Shown here in pieces: positions 36,057-44,761 of a DNA stretch of 64,000 bases. The stretch comes from Pseudomonadota bacterium (lineage in GTDB: Bacteria > Pseudomonadota > Gammaproteobacteria > Steroidobacterales > JBCBZW01), in NCBI GenBank assembly GCA_039193195.1, contig JBCCWS010000015.1, positions 1 through 64,000 of the forward strand, written 5' to 3'. The translations under genes were made by a program, and so were the position numbers. The notes below the pieces were generated by a model. The model saw only the letters and a list, made by a program, of their open reading frames with translations. It was not told where the DNA came from and did no database searches. Numbering within the stretch: position 1 is the first letter of the stretch; the number at the start of each line of letters is the position of its first letter.

Positions 36057-36531
36057 CAGTCATCACCTGGGATGGATAAAGGGAAGCTCACGCTACGCGA
36101 GCGTTATGACCAATCAACCGCAACCCGATGGACGGCACCCTGGCTGCGACGGAAGAAAAAACTATCTGATCTGTTAGGTTAGCCGTTAGTTGAACTGTCG
36201 CCAGCAGACGTCGGGTCGACCCCCTAAGGCGCTCCGATGAGAACCTCGTCACATGCTCAGCATGCTGTGATCGGCGTCACACACCGAGCACGCAATCCAC
36301 CGTCCGGCGGCGCAACGGGGCGTTTCAACCAACTGCACTAGGCCCAGGTCTCACCCTGAGTGGTCCAAGCGGTCGAAACATCAATTGGTGAGCACTGCGG
36401 TCGATATGACATAGGCAGCCGCGCGGTCGCGCAGCGCTGTTCGCTCGTCACCACGGGAACCTCGCCATCATGAAGCCGATGCCCCTCGCTGCACCTGCCG
36501 ACCATGAGTATCCAACGCCCCTCACCTGCTG
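36057..36531. other. Intergenic region, 475 bp
   Basis: No convincing gene. It contains the promoter and ribosome site of the minus-strand esterase fusion near 36060-36110, and at 36504 an out-of-frame ATG that is probably the real start of the next gene (see that entry). A short inverted repeat around 36253-36270 is too weak to call. Confidence 0.5.
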
Positions 36532-37026
36532 ATGGTCGACGATGACCAGGTGGATGCGATGGCACTCGAGCGTGCCCTGCGCCGAGCCGGGGTCACCAGC
36601 CCTATCTTGAGGGCTCAAAATGGCCAGGAGGCCTTAGACACGCTTCGCCTGAGCAACGACAGGCGCGGGTTTGTGGTGGTGCTCGATCTGCACATGCCTG
36701 TGATGACGGGGTTTGAGTTTCTGCGCGAGCTACGCCAGGACCCGACCCACTCGCAGACGGTGGTCTTTGTCCTTTCGAACTCTGAGTTCTTGCCAGATCG
36801 TATCGCTGCCTACAACCATCACATCGCCGGCTACGTGCCGAAGCGAAATGCGAGCGATTGGGACGAACTCGCCGGCCTGCTCTCGACTTACCTGCGCGTC
36901 GCCGACGTGCCCCGCGTGGAAGCCGGCCGCAGGCGACACCGCCCGAACGTGGACGGTGCCGCCGGTCGAACCAAGGCGACGATCACGCAGGCATCGCTCG
37001 CCGCCCGACCAACACGCCCTCAGTAG
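36532..37026 (+). CDS. Rcp1-like response regulator with apparent 5' frameshift
   Basis: A 164-residue receiver protein: acidic pocket VDDDQVD, phospho-acceptor Asp in VVLDLHMP, Ser in VLSNSE at the Thr position, and Lys in PKRN. A basic tail of about 40 residues follows with no output domain. As read it starts at MVDDD and lacks most of the first beta strand. ATG 36504 would supply MSIQRPHLLMVDDD if one C were removed from the CCCC run at 36518-36521, so a one-base indel (real or a sequencing error) is likely. It overlaps the convergent gene at 37020 by 7 bp. Confidence 0.75.
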   Translation: MVDDDQVDAMALERALRRAGVTSPILRAQNGQEALDTLRLSNDRRGFVVVLDLHMPVMTGFEFLRELRQDPTHSQTVVFVLSNSEFLPDRIAAYNHHIAGYVPKRNASDWDELAGLLSTYLRVADVPRVEAGRRRHRPNVDGAAGRTKATITQASLAARPTRPQ

Positions 37027-37985
37027 GTATCGTTGGGTGTGCGCTGGGACGCCCCGCGAATCACCTGCAGGATGATATTGCCGTTGCTGGCGGCAAACCC
37101 CCCGCCCGTGCAGTCCCACTGGCCGCTGGAGATCGCCACATTCGTGCTCTGTCCGGTGCTGATGTTTCGGCATAGGGTGCTGGTCGCATCCACGCCCGTG
37201 GTCATGCCGCCGATGGCGCAGGGGTCGGCGCCGCAGCTTGCACGCCCCACGACGATCTGCAGCACTTGATCGCCGCTATCGGCCATCAACCCGGCCGCCG
37301 TGCAATTCCAAGGCGCGCCGGCCAGGCCTGGCTGGTTCACGCTCTGGCCAGTGCTGAGGTTGCGGCAGATCGCCGTGATCGTGGTCACGTCCGTCGTGCT
37401 ACCACCGATGTCCTCGGCCTCCTCTGCCAGCACAAACTCAAGCTCGTAAGCGGTCAGCTCGGGTCCTGTCTGTTGCACGAGAAAGCTGTACGTACCCGGC
37501 CCCAAGGGGGGCGTGAACCCGGTACCAGCCTGGGGCGCACCTGCCAAAATCGCCAGGTAATCCGTGCCGACCGGATCCGGATCGAGGTGGGCACCTCCCA
37601 GGAACAGGTCGCCCGTATCGAAGCCCGGGATGAAGCTCGTGTCCCCCTCGTTGACGGCGATGAAGCCCCGATCGCCCGGGCCCCCGCTATCGATATCCGT
37701 ATAGTCGTTGAGCAGCACGGCCGTGAGCGACTGACCGTCCGCGATGGTGAAGGTGATGTAGTCGCGCGTATCGACCGGGTCCTGCATCTGCCCGCGGATC
37801 GTGTTGCTACCGGCGACGAAGGTCACGGGCGTTGGCATCTCGGGATCTGTCGACAGATCGCCGTCCGCCGCCTCGTCCCACGTGACTACTTGGGCGCCAG
37901 CGTTGGCGCACAGCAGCAAGCCGCCGGCCACCATGAGCACCGGTAAGCGACGCTGGGTAGCCGATGCGAATTCATTGGTCTGCAT
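37020..37985 (-). CDS. Secreted protein with pre-peptidase-like domain and two C-terminal repeats
   Basis: A 321-residue secreted protein not assigned to a named family. ATG 37985 is chosen because GGGAGGA precedes it and a signal peptide (ending AGA-QV, about 32) follows. Residues about 40-195 look like a pre-peptidase C-terminal (PPC)-type beta domain (DTRDYITFTIADGQSLTAVL and GPGTYSFLVQQTG). Two tandem ~50-residue units follow, each with ICRN(L/I)STGQS, W(N/D)CT and a Gly-rich end with VLQIVVG/ILQVIRG, and each with paired cysteines. Such units are unknown to me. Likely extracellular. Confidence 0.7.
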   Translation of the reverse strand: MQTNEFASATQRRLPVLMVAGGLLLCANAGAQVVTWDEAADGDLSTDPEMPTPVTFVAGSNTIRGQMQDPVDTRDYITFTIADGQSLTAVLLNDYTDIDSGGPGDRGFIAVNEGDTSFIPGFDTGDLFLGGAHLDPDPVGTDYLAILAGAPQAGTGFTPPLGPGTYSFLVQQTGPELTAYELEFVLAEEAEDIGGSTTDVTTITAICRNLSTGQSVNQPGLAGAPWNCTAAGLMADSGDQVLQIVVGRASCGADPCAIGGMTTGVDATSTLCRNISTGQSTNVAISSGQWDCTGGGFAASNGNIILQVIRGASQRTPNDTY

Positions 37986-38414
37986 AAGTTCATTCCTCCC
38001 TGAAATCGAATGACATGCCGAGGCAGTGTACTTGAGGGCCTGCGCCGCAAGCGTCCAGCATCGCGAAACCTGCCTCGAAGCGACCGAATCCGTCGCAGGC
38101 CTCAGCACTTGCCCACCTTGAAGCTGGACAGGGTCATGCGCCCGGCTAGCAGCGTCTATTCGTCTTCTCGACATTCCCTCTCTCGCGCACGGCCTCGCGG
38201 CGCAGGGAGGCGCGCCTGCGGGTGAACACGACCTGCGCGACCGCCTCCCCGACACTCGCATCTTTGTTTTGCAGGAGTCGCGCGTTTCGCCTTCGCGTTG
38301 CCCCTGGCGCCTCGGCCTGCCCCTGGCGCGACCGCGTCGAGCCGGCACCGCCTCACGTCGCAGGCGGTAGCTGGTGTATCGTTAAGGACGTCAACTTCCG
38401 TCGGACGAGGCCCC
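37986..38414. other. Divergent intergenic region, 429 bp
   Basis: The gap between the secreted PPC-like protein and nfeD must contain two divergent promoters. Long open frames cross it in both directions, but they have Arg/Pro/Ala-rich compositions with no family character, and the flanking genes have better internal starts. No structure or operator recognised. Confidence 0.55.
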
Positions 38415-38861
38415 ATGACCTGGTGGAGCTGGATCATCTTGGGCGCCGTGCTGCTCGGCGCCGAACTTGCGGCGATCGACGCCGCCTTTTACTTGGTGTT
38501 CGCGGGTGTCGCGGCGATCGCCACCGGGCTCATCGTGCTCGGCGCGATCATTCCCCTGCCGCCAGCGGCCCAGTGGCTGCTGTTCGCCACCCTCGCCGTC
38601 GCCTCCATGGCGATGCTGCGCGAGCGGACCTACCGGCGCTGGCGACCAGAGCCGCCGGGCTTCGAAGACGATGCGCAAGGCGAACGGGTGCAACTCACGG
38701 AACGGGTCGACCCCGGCGACAGCGGCAGAGCCGAGTGGCGTGGTTCGCACTGGACTGTGCGCAACCGAGGCCGAGCACCTATCGAGGCTGGTAGTCCGGC
38801 CCGCATCGTGGCCCGCGACGGCACACTGATAGACGTAGAGCCGATCGATCAACCCCTTTGA
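38415..38861 (+). CDS. NfeD-family membrane protein
   Basis: A 148-residue NfeD-like protein (short form without the protease domain). Two to three membrane helices (about 4-70) are followed by a C-terminal OB-fold beta domain (GERVQLTERVDPGDSGRAEW and GSPARIVARDGTLIDVEP). Known NfeD proteins partner SPFH proteins in membrane microdomains, and here qmcA/slipin follows after 31 bp. ATG 38415 has GAGG upstream; the longer frame has no family match. Confidence 0.9.
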   Translation: MTWWSWIILGAVLLGAELAAIDAAFYLVFAGVAAIATGLIVLGAIIPLPPAAQWLLFATLAVASMAMLRERTYRRWRPEPPGFEDDAQGERVQLTERVDPGDSGRAEWRGSHWTVRNRGRAPIEAGSPARIVARDGTLIDVEPIDQPL

Positions 38862-38892
38862 ACCTCCCCAGTCCCGCAATATCTAAAACTCT

Positions 38893-39921
38893 ATGGACCC
38901 CATCATGTTCGAGAACGTGAGCCTGCTAGTAGCGCTGGCCGTATCCGCGCTTGTGATCTTCGTCATCGCCAAAACCGCGGTGGTCGTTCCACAGCAAAAT
39001 GCCTTCGTGGTGGAGTCTCTCGGCAAGTACAGCCGCACCCTGAGCGCGGGATTCCATATCCTGATCCCGTTCATCGAGCGCACGGCCTACAAGCACAGCC
39101 TCAAAGAGAAGGCCGTCGACATCCCGGAGCAAATCTGCATCACCCGTGACAACGTACAAGTGGGCGTCGACGGCGTACTCTACCTGCAGGTGCTCGATCC
39201 ACAGCGAGCCTCCTACGGCATCACCGATTACATCTTCGCAATCACCCAGCTCGCCCAAACCACCCTGCGCAGCGAGGTGGGCAAGATCGACTTGGACCGC
39301 ACCTTCGAGGAGCGCGCAATGATCAACTCGGCCGTCGTGCACGAGCTCGACAAGGCCTCCGAGCCTTGGGGCGTGAAGGTCCTGCGCTACGAGATCAAGA
39401 ACATCAACCCGCCGGAAGACGTGATCAACGCGATGGAGAAGCAGATGCGCGCCGAGCGCGAGAAGCGCGCCGTCGTTCTCACCTCTGAGGGGCAGCGCGA
39501 TGCACGCATCAACGAAGCAGAGGGCGACAAGCAGCGGGTAATCAAGGAATCGGAGGCCTTCAAGGAGCAGCAGATCAACGAAGCCCAGGGCCAGGCCGCC
39601 GCCATCCTGGCCGTGGCCAACGCCACCGCTGAAGGGCTGCGTGAGGTGGCCAGCGCCCTGCGTCAAGAGGGAGGCGAGGCGGCCATGCAGCTGCGCGTAG
39701 CCGAGGACTACATCGAGAAGTTCGGTGAGCTCGCGAAAACGGGTAACAGCCTGATCGTCCCCGCCAACCTCACGGATCTAGCTTCGATGGTGGCCCTCGC
39801 GACGACCGTGGCGAACAAGCCTCAGGAGCCGGGCGCCGCCACGACCAGCACCTCGCCGACGCCAGGGCCTCAGGGCCCGCAGGGGCGCACTCGCCCAGGT
39901 GATGGCCATACCCTGTTCTAG
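38893..39921 (+). CDS. qmcA: SPFH/band-7 slipin (QmcA-like)
   Basis: A 342-residue stomatin/slipin-type membrane scaffold. One N-terminal helix (about 8-27) is followed by the SPFH domain (NAFVVESLGKYSRTL, SAGFHILIPFIER, VQVGVDGVLYLQV) and a long Ala/Glu/Gln coiled coil (about 185-260: EREKRAVVLTSEGQRDARI). A Pro/Gly/Thr-rich tail ends it. It would form oligomers in detergent-resistant membrane patches. Paired with nfeD, the usual partner. The start at 38893 lacks a ribosome site, and ATG 38905 is an alternative. Confidence 0.92.
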   Translation: MDPIMFENVSLLVALAVSALVIFVIAKTAVVVPQQNAFVVESLGKYSRTLSAGFHILIPFIERTAYKHSLKEKAVDIPEQICITRDNVQVGVDGVLYLQVLDPQRASYGITDYIFAITQLAQTTLRSEVGKIDLDRTFEERAMINSAVVHELDKASEPWGVKVLRYEIKNINPPEDVINAMEKQMRAEREKRAVVLTSEGQRDARINEAEGDKQRVIKESEAFKEQQINEAQGQAAAILAVANATAEGLREVASALRQEGGEAAMQLRVAEDYIEKFGELAKTGNSLIVPANLTDLASMVALATTVANKPQEPGAATTSTSPTPGPQGPQGRTRPGDGHTLF

Positions 39922-39986
39922 GGTGCGTCACGGTCGTGAGGCGAGGACGCTCGAAGGCAGCGCCCTAAGCGCTTGACGGTGTGGCC

Positions 39987-40472
39987 CTACCCGGCGAAGC
40001 GCAGAGCCAGGAAGATGCCGATCATGCCAGCGGCGATGAGCAAGTTTCCCACGGCACCCAGGAGCACCCCAACGACTGCCCCGACGCCCACCTTGCCAGC
40101 GCGCAGGGCATCACTGCGGGCGAGCAACTCGCCCACTACGGCCCCCACGAAGGGGCCAAGTAGCAGGCCCACCGGGAAGAAGAACACGCCAGCGAAGGTG
40201 CCGATAGCCGCCCCCAGCAAGCCCGCCCGCGAGGCCCCCATGCGGCCGGCCCCGAGCAGGCTTGCCACGTAGTCGACGACGAAGGTCAGCAACGTCAGCG
40301 CCACCAGCACGCCGAGTGCACCCAAGCCCACGTAGGCGAATTGCTCCGCCCAGGCGATCAGCACGAGTCCGGCGAGGATCAACGTTGAACCGGGCAGAAA
40401 CGGCAAGATCACGCCAATGAGCCCCGCGAGCACGCATACCGTGCCCAGGCTGATCAGTGCGATGCTCAACAC
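39987..40472 (-). CDS. DUF456 membrane protein
   Basis: A 161-residue, Gly/Ala-rich polytopic protein with four to five hydrophobic helices. The N-terminal GVILPFLPGSTLILAG and central FFFPVGLLLGPFVGA are characteristic of DUF456. Function unknown. It starts at GTG 40472, 18 bp after the stop of the upstream exported-protein gene, so the two are probably co-transcribed. Confidence 0.85.
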   Translation of the reverse strand: MLSIALISLGTVCVLAGLIGVILPFLPGSTLILAGLVLIAWAEQFAYVGLGALGVLVALTLLTFVVDYVASLLGAGRMGASRAGLLGAAIGTFAGVFFFPVGLLLGPFVGAVVGELLARSDALRAGKVGVGAVVGVLLGAVGNLLIAAGMIGIFLALRFAG

Positions 40473-40490
40473 TGTGCAGGCGTCGGCGGC

Positions 40491-41423
40491 CTAGGGGTAG
40501 AGAGTCTGGCCATGATCGGTTCCAAAGGTGAGGTAGGGCCGCGCACGCGCGTCTTCGCGCAGCGGGACGTGGGGATTGAGGATCATGTCGTGGAAGCGAT
40601 TTTGAACCACCTGACGAATCGCTTCACTGCTCCAGCCGAGACGGACCTGCAGACTGTCGAGACCCAGCGCGTTCGCGACCCCATCCCCGCCCGCGAGGTC
40701 GAGGCCGCGCACGCCAAACCACGCGTTAGCGATCGAACGGTCGGCGGCAGTTACCGGGGCACCGCCAGGCCGCACCATAGCGTACTGGCCGTACCTACCG
40801 ACCGTCTCCGGCCCAGGCGCTAGGACAGGCCCCTCCTCCGGATCACCTGTAAAGACGTTGAAACCGACCACGTAGCGTCTTAGGTTCTTGTGCCGATAGG
40901 CGATCTCGATCCCCCCCGTGCGGAAGCGATCCCCCCGGTCGGCGAGGAACTGCACCAGGCCGAAATCGTTCTCGTAGCGAACGCTGAAATCGCCCGCGGA
41001 AAACCCGATGCCGCGCACGCGCTGCGATGTCTCGTAGGTGTCCCAGTAGAGGATCGAGTACACGCTCAGGCTGTGGCGACGCTGCGAGTTGTTCGCCCCG
41101 AGTGACCAATCGCGAGAGCGCTCACGCGGTGACCGCCCGCCGACTCCCTGCGTGAGGCCCAAGATGAGTTGCCGTTCACGCCCTGCCGTGCGCGTCTCCA
41201 TGTGACTGAAGGTGCGGTAGAGCGAAAGGGTGAGCTGTAGCTCGCTGTCCGTCGCGTCGGCGCGCGCATAGGTGCCCACGGTGGCCCCGAGGCGATTGCC
41301 CTGCGTACCGAACTGATAGCTCAGAGCGACGCGCGCACCCGCATCCACATCGTGCGCAAGCAACGCACTCGACCAACACATCATGAACACCGACATCGCC
41401 ATGCCCGCTCGCGCAGCACCCAT
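40491..41423 (-). CDS. Exported beta-rich protein, possibly polymorphic-toxin-type-23-like fold
   Basis: A 310-residue exported protein with signal peptide 1-23 (ending LLA-HD). The mature part alternates short hydrophobic and aromatic strands (WDTYETSQRVRGIGF, FSVRYENDFG, DRFRTGGIEIAY, YVVGFNVFTGDP, VVQNRFHDMI). I recall a similar order of motifs in proteins labelled polymorphic toxin type 23, but cannot verify it. It could equally be an outer-membrane beta-barrel. No toxin-delivery domain, immunity gene or secretion marker lies nearby. Upstream of and close to the DUF456 gene. Confidence 0.5.
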   Translation of the reverse strand: MGAARAGMAMSVFMMCWSSALLAHDVDAGARVALSYQFGTQGNRLGATVGTYARADATDSELQLTLSLYRTFSHMETRTAGRERQLILGLTQGVGGRSPRERSRDWSLGANNSQRRHSLSVYSILYWDTYETSQRVRGIGFSAGDFSVRYENDFGLVQFLADRGDRFRTGGIEIAYRHKNLRRYVVGFNVFTGDPEEGPVLAPGPETVGRYGQYAMVRPGGAPVTAADRSIANAWFGVRGLDLAGGDGVANALGLDSLQVRLGWSSEAIRQVVQNRFHDMILNPHVPLREDARARPYLTFGTDHGQTLYP

Positions 41424-41533
41424 CCATCCGTCCGTGGTGGCACTTCCTAGGCGCGAGCATACGCCAAGGGCGGCAGCAGGCGAGTCCCGGTGTACACTTG
41501 CGCGGCCTGGTTGCCGCCAATCCCCGTACCCTG

Positions 41534-42226
41534 ATGCACGTACTGCTGTTTCTGCTCGTCGTCTTCGCCGTTTCCCTCGGGCCAGGGCTCTGGGTGCGCT
41601 CCATCATGCGAAAGTATGCAGTGCCGGAGGACCGCTACGCCTTCAGCGGTGGTGAGTTGGCCAGACGCCTCCTGGATGAGGCGGGCCTAGAGACAGTCGC
41701 CGTGGAGGCGGCGCCGGCGGGGGCTGATCATTACGATCCCACAAGCCGCACCGTACGGCTGGATCCTAAGCACCTCGACGGCAGATCCCTGGCAGCTGTG
41801 ACCATCGCCGCACACGAGGTGGGTCACGCGATCCAACACCAGCAACGCTTCGCCCCCCTCGCCTGGCGCACGCGCCTAGTCGTGCTGGTGCGCCCCTTGG
41901 AACAACTCGGCGCCGGGGTGCTGATCGCCTCTCCTTTCCTCGCGGCCCTAACCCGAGCGCCTTCCCTAACGGGCCTGACCTTGCTGATCGGTCTCTCAAC
42001 GCTCTTGCTCGGCGTACTCGTCCACGCCGCCACCTTACCCACGGAGTTCGACGCGAGCTTCGCGCGGGCGATGCCAATGCTCACGCAAAAGCGCCTACTG
42101 ATTCGCGGCGACGAGCGCCATGCGCGGCGCTTGCTCACGGCCGCCGCGCTGACCTACGTATCGTCTGCGCTGATGAGCCTACTGAACGTCGGTCGCTGGT
42201 TCGCGATACTGCGCCGTGGCTTGTAG
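41534..42226 (+). CDS. Neutral zinc metallopeptidase (YugP-like), membrane-bound
   Basis: A 230-residue membrane protein with the zinc-protease motif HEVGH at residues 94-98. An N-terminal helix (1-20) and two central/C-terminal helices are present. Segments before the active site (DHYDPTSRTVRLDP) match the family pattern D.Y.....V.L. Function of the family is poorly known. ATG 41534 is used; TTG 41498 would add 12 residues, and neither has a clear ribosome site. It is followed by DUF1801 after 47 bp. Confidence 0.87.
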   Translation: MHVLLFLLVVFAVSLGPGLWVRSIMRKYAVPEDRYAFSGGELARRLLDEAGLETVAVEAAPAGADHYDPTSRTVRLDPKHLDGRSLAAVTIAAHEVGHAIQHQQRFAPLAWRTRLVVLVRPLEQLGAGVLIASPFLAALTRAPSLTGLTLLIGLSTLLLGVLVHAATLPTEFDASFARAMPMLTQKRLLIRGDERHARRLLTAAALTYVSSALMSLLNVGRWFAILRRGL

Positions 42227-42273
42227 GCATACCACGCACCAAGACCATCGATCGCCTGCAGAAGGACCAGCCC

Positions 42274-42705
42274 ATGACGGTGCGCGATCCCGCCAAAGCG
42301 CTACTAGAGAAGCTGCGCGACTACCCCAACACGGTCCAGGAACGTGCTCTCCAAGCGCGTGCGATGCTGCTCGGTCACGCCCCCGATTGCTGGGAGCTGC
42401 TCTACCATCGGCGCGTACTCTCCACCGCCTTCAGCCACACTGGCGCATTGCGCGACGCTTTCTGCCATATCGCCGTCTATCAAGCCCATGCCAACCTCGG
42501 CTTTAACCGAGGCGCTGAACTGGACGATCCTCAAAGACGTCTGCTGGGCACCGGCAAGCTGATCCGCCACGTGCGCCTCAGCGAAGTACTCACCCTAGAC
42601 GACGACTACCTGGCGACGCTGGTGGAGGGCGCGATCGCTCTCAGCCTCCAGCGTCTGCGCGAGAACGGTGGCGTGCCCACCCGAGGCACGCTACTGGTCA
42701 AATAG
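42274..42705 (+). CDS. DUF1801/YdhG-like protein
   Basis: A 143-residue cytoplasmic protein of the DUF1801 family. Visible family features are CWELLYHRRV, CHIAVYQAHANLGFNRGAEL, and GTGKLIRHVRL near the C-terminus. Proposed roles in the family (iron-chaperone or nucleotide-related) are not certain. Starts at ATG 42274, 47 bp after the metallopeptidase gene. Confidence 0.83.
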   Translation: MTVRDPAKALLEKLRDYPNTVQERALQARAMLLGHAPDCWELLYHRRVLSTAFSHTGALRDAFCHIAVYQAHANLGFNRGAELDDPQRRLLGTGKLIRHVRLSEVLTLDDDYLATLVEGAIALSLQRLRENGGVPTRGTLLVK

Positions 42706-43012
42706 ACCCACCGACGAGGCATGCCCACGGCTTCGTGGCTTCGTGGCTGCGGGGGTCGGGACTTAGCGCCTTTGCTGAGTGTGAATCGCGGCATTCGGCG
42801 TCACACGCCCAGGACGAACCACGACTGCGCGATTCGCAGCCGCCTACCCGGGGATCTTCGAGGCACCGCTTGCCGCAGTGCACCTTCGACCCCTCTCAGC
42901 CCACGGCTCGCTACCGCTGGCGCAACGACTGTCGTGCAATACGCAGTAACCGAGGGGCGGCGAACAAGCAATTCGGCGAAGACGGCGTTATTATGGATCC
43001 TCGAAGAGCAGA
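42706..43012. other. Intergenic region, 307 bp
   Basis: No gene recognised. It contains a tandem GGCTTCGTGGCTTCGTGGCT near 42727-42746 and no clear terminator. Confidence 0.55.
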
Positions 43013-43561
43013 ATGAGCCGGGACGAAGGCGTGATCGAGCGACCGCATCTGTTGATCTGCATGGGCATGGCGGGCAGTGGAAAAGCTGCTTTGGCGCGCG
43101 CCATCGCCGCTCGCTTTGAGCTGATTATGCTGGACGCAAACGATTTCCAGCCCGCCTCCAACCGATTGAAGCTAGCGGGCGGGATGTCCCTCAGCGACGC
43201 CGATCGCAAGCCCTGGATGGACGCGGTTTGCCGCCGGCTGGATCATCTCGCCATCGCCAGGCGTAGCTGCGTCTTGGCGCACAGCGCCCTACGCCGCCAA
43301 GATCGGGATCGCCTGCGATCCCAGCGATTTGGTGTGTCCTTCATCAACTTGCTCGCCAGCCGGACCGTGCTCAAGGAGCGCCTGACCGGGCGCAAGGCCC
43401 ACTGTTTGCCCCTCAAGCTGTTGAACAGCCAACTCGACGACCTGCAGTCGCCGCTGGTGGAGGCGGACGTGTTCCCCATGGATGCGACCCTATCCCCCGA
43501 GGCGCTCGCCGAGCGGGTTGTCCCGCTGCTGGATCAGTCACCAGCCGCCATAAACGCTTAG
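43013..43561 (+). CDS. Gluconokinase-like P-loop kinase with atypical active site
   Basis: A 182-residue protein with the overall layout of GntK gluconate kinase: P-loop at 18-25, sugar-binding region with SDADRKPWMDAV, SALRRQDRDRLR, and LLNSQLDDLQ near the end. Expected reaction is ATP-dependent phosphorylation of gluconate. The Walker A motif reads GMAGSGKA, so the Mg-binding Ser/Thr after the Lys is Ala. The usual DDFHP motif reads NDFQP. Activity may be altered or lost. No other gluconate genes are nearby. Confidence 0.75.
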   Translation: MSRDEGVIERPHLLICMGMAGSGKAALARAIAARFELIMLDANDFQPASNRLKLAGGMSLSDADRKPWMDAVCRRLDHLAIARRSCVLAHSALRRQDRDRLRSQRFGVSFINLLASRTVLKERLTGRKAHCLPLKLLNSQLDDLQSPLVEADVFPMDATLSPEALAERVVPLLDQSPAAINA

Positions 43562-43639
43562 CAGGTCGAGCACTGCCACTGCGCAGCCCTAAGCGCGCCC
43601 CTAATATCAGGATGCGTAGGTCGCTTGAGGACCTCGGAC

Positions 43640-43849
43640 CGGCTGGCCTAGGAGCAGAACACGTATCTCGCCAATGCCGACGCGCTGCGGCCGAAGGTCA
43701 TCGACGATGCCCGCCCTGAGGCCTTGCAGCTGGCTGGCCTTCTCACCGCTCCAAGACCATCAGTAGACGATCCGCCAAACACAAGGCAGGTATCATCCCC
43801 GCCAACCTGGCTTGGTATCGCCGGCTCGGGCATCTGGAGGCCAACGTTT
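43640..43849 (+). pseudogene. Possible decayed coding remnant upstream of FkbM gene
   Basis: Two stretches here have a protein-like composition in two different frames: ANADALRPKVIDDARPEAL (about 43673-43727) and NLAWYRRLGHLEANVYVDH (about 43804-43860). Neither has a start codon or connects to the other without a frameshift. They may be the remains of one former gene. Evidence is weak; chance open frames in GC-rich DNA are the alternative. Confidence 0.3.
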
Positions 43850-44623
43850 ATGTCGATCACGCAGATTCTGCGCAGACTCCTTCATCGCTGGCGGCTACGG
43901 CCTCGCCGCTCCCCCAGGCTGCCTGCCCCGCCGAACGGGACTCAGAGCCTCCCGCACGTGTGTGTTGCCTACAACCCCCTAGGGGTCTATTGCGTACCTT
44001 TGGACTGCATCACTCGACCCGCGGCACGATGCGTGATGGCCGGCGCGGTCTATGAGACCGAAACCATCGAGCAGATACGGGCGGCAAGCGGGGCTGGTGA
44101 TGTCGTGCACGCGGGGACGTTTTTCGGGGATTTCCTGCCTGCAATCGCCACGGCGCTCGCTCCCTCCGCTAGAGTCTGGGCATTCGAACCGAATCCGAAC
44201 AGCGCACGCTGCGCCAGAGTGACATGCGAACTGAACGGACTTGATAATGTGGCGTTGGCCGAAGCCGCCTTATCACGCACCGCTGGGGATGTCAGTTTCG
44301 TGGTCGAGGACCTCGAGGGCGCGCCGCTCGGCGGGGCTAGCCACGTAGGCGAAAGCAAAGGCGCCCTGAGTGTGGAGACTCAGGCAATCGATGAAGTCAT
44401 ACCACAGGACCGCCACGTCACGGTGATCCATCTGGATGTCGAGGGCCATGAGGTAGAAGCGCTTGAAGGCGCACTCGAGACGATCGCGCGATGTCGCCCT
44501 CTGCTGCTCGTTGAGACATGCCCAGAGGCAGACTGGCTGGCCGAAAACCTTGCTCCGCTCGGGTATGCGATAACCGGGCAGGTGTGTAAAAACACAATCC
44601 TCACTTCAGCACGAGCCGAGTAG
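43850..44623 (+). CDS. FkbM-family SAM-dependent methyltransferase
   Basis: A 257-residue methyltransferase. The SAM-binding beginning is DVVHAGTFFGDF (family: D.GA..G....), then WAFEPNP, ALSRTAGDVSF, VIHLDVEGHEVEALEGA and LLLVETCPE, all typical of FkbM. These usually methylate sugar or polyketide hydroxyls. ATG 43850 is chosen because GGAGG lies about 10 nt upstream. An Arg/Pro-rich N-terminal extension of about 60 residues precedes the catalytic fold. It lies 138 bp before the arylsulfotransferase-like gene, and the two may modify the same product. Confidence 0.85.
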   Translation: MSITQILRRLLHRWRLRPRRSPRLPAPPNGTQSLPHVCVAYNPLGVYCVPLDCITRPAARCVMAGAVYETETIEQIRAASGAGDVVHAGTFFGDFLPAIATALAPSARVWAFEPNPNSARCARVTCELNGLDNVALAEAALSRTAGDVSFVVEDLEGAPLGGASHVGESKGALSVETQAIDEVIPQDRHVTVIHLDVEGHEVEALEGALETIARCRPLLLVETCPEADWLAENLAPLGYAITGQVCKNTILTSARAE

Positions 44624-44761
44624 CAGACAAGGGGAAAGCAGAGCAACGGCGCTTCATCCAGACGATCGGCAACACCCCCCAGCGCCTTGGACGTTCTCAG
44701 CACCCCTTATCCGTTTTGACCCGGCCCCTATGGGTCGCAGATTGAGCGAGATGTAACACAC

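Noticed and set aside
36253-36270. Short inverted repeat upstream of the response regulator, considered as an operator
   Set aside because: The stem is only about six base pairs, within what chance gives in this composition.
42706-43119. Arg/Pro-rich open frames upstream of and overlapping the gluconokinase-like gene
   Set aside because: They lack ribosome sites and family motifs and overlap a better-supported gene in another frame.
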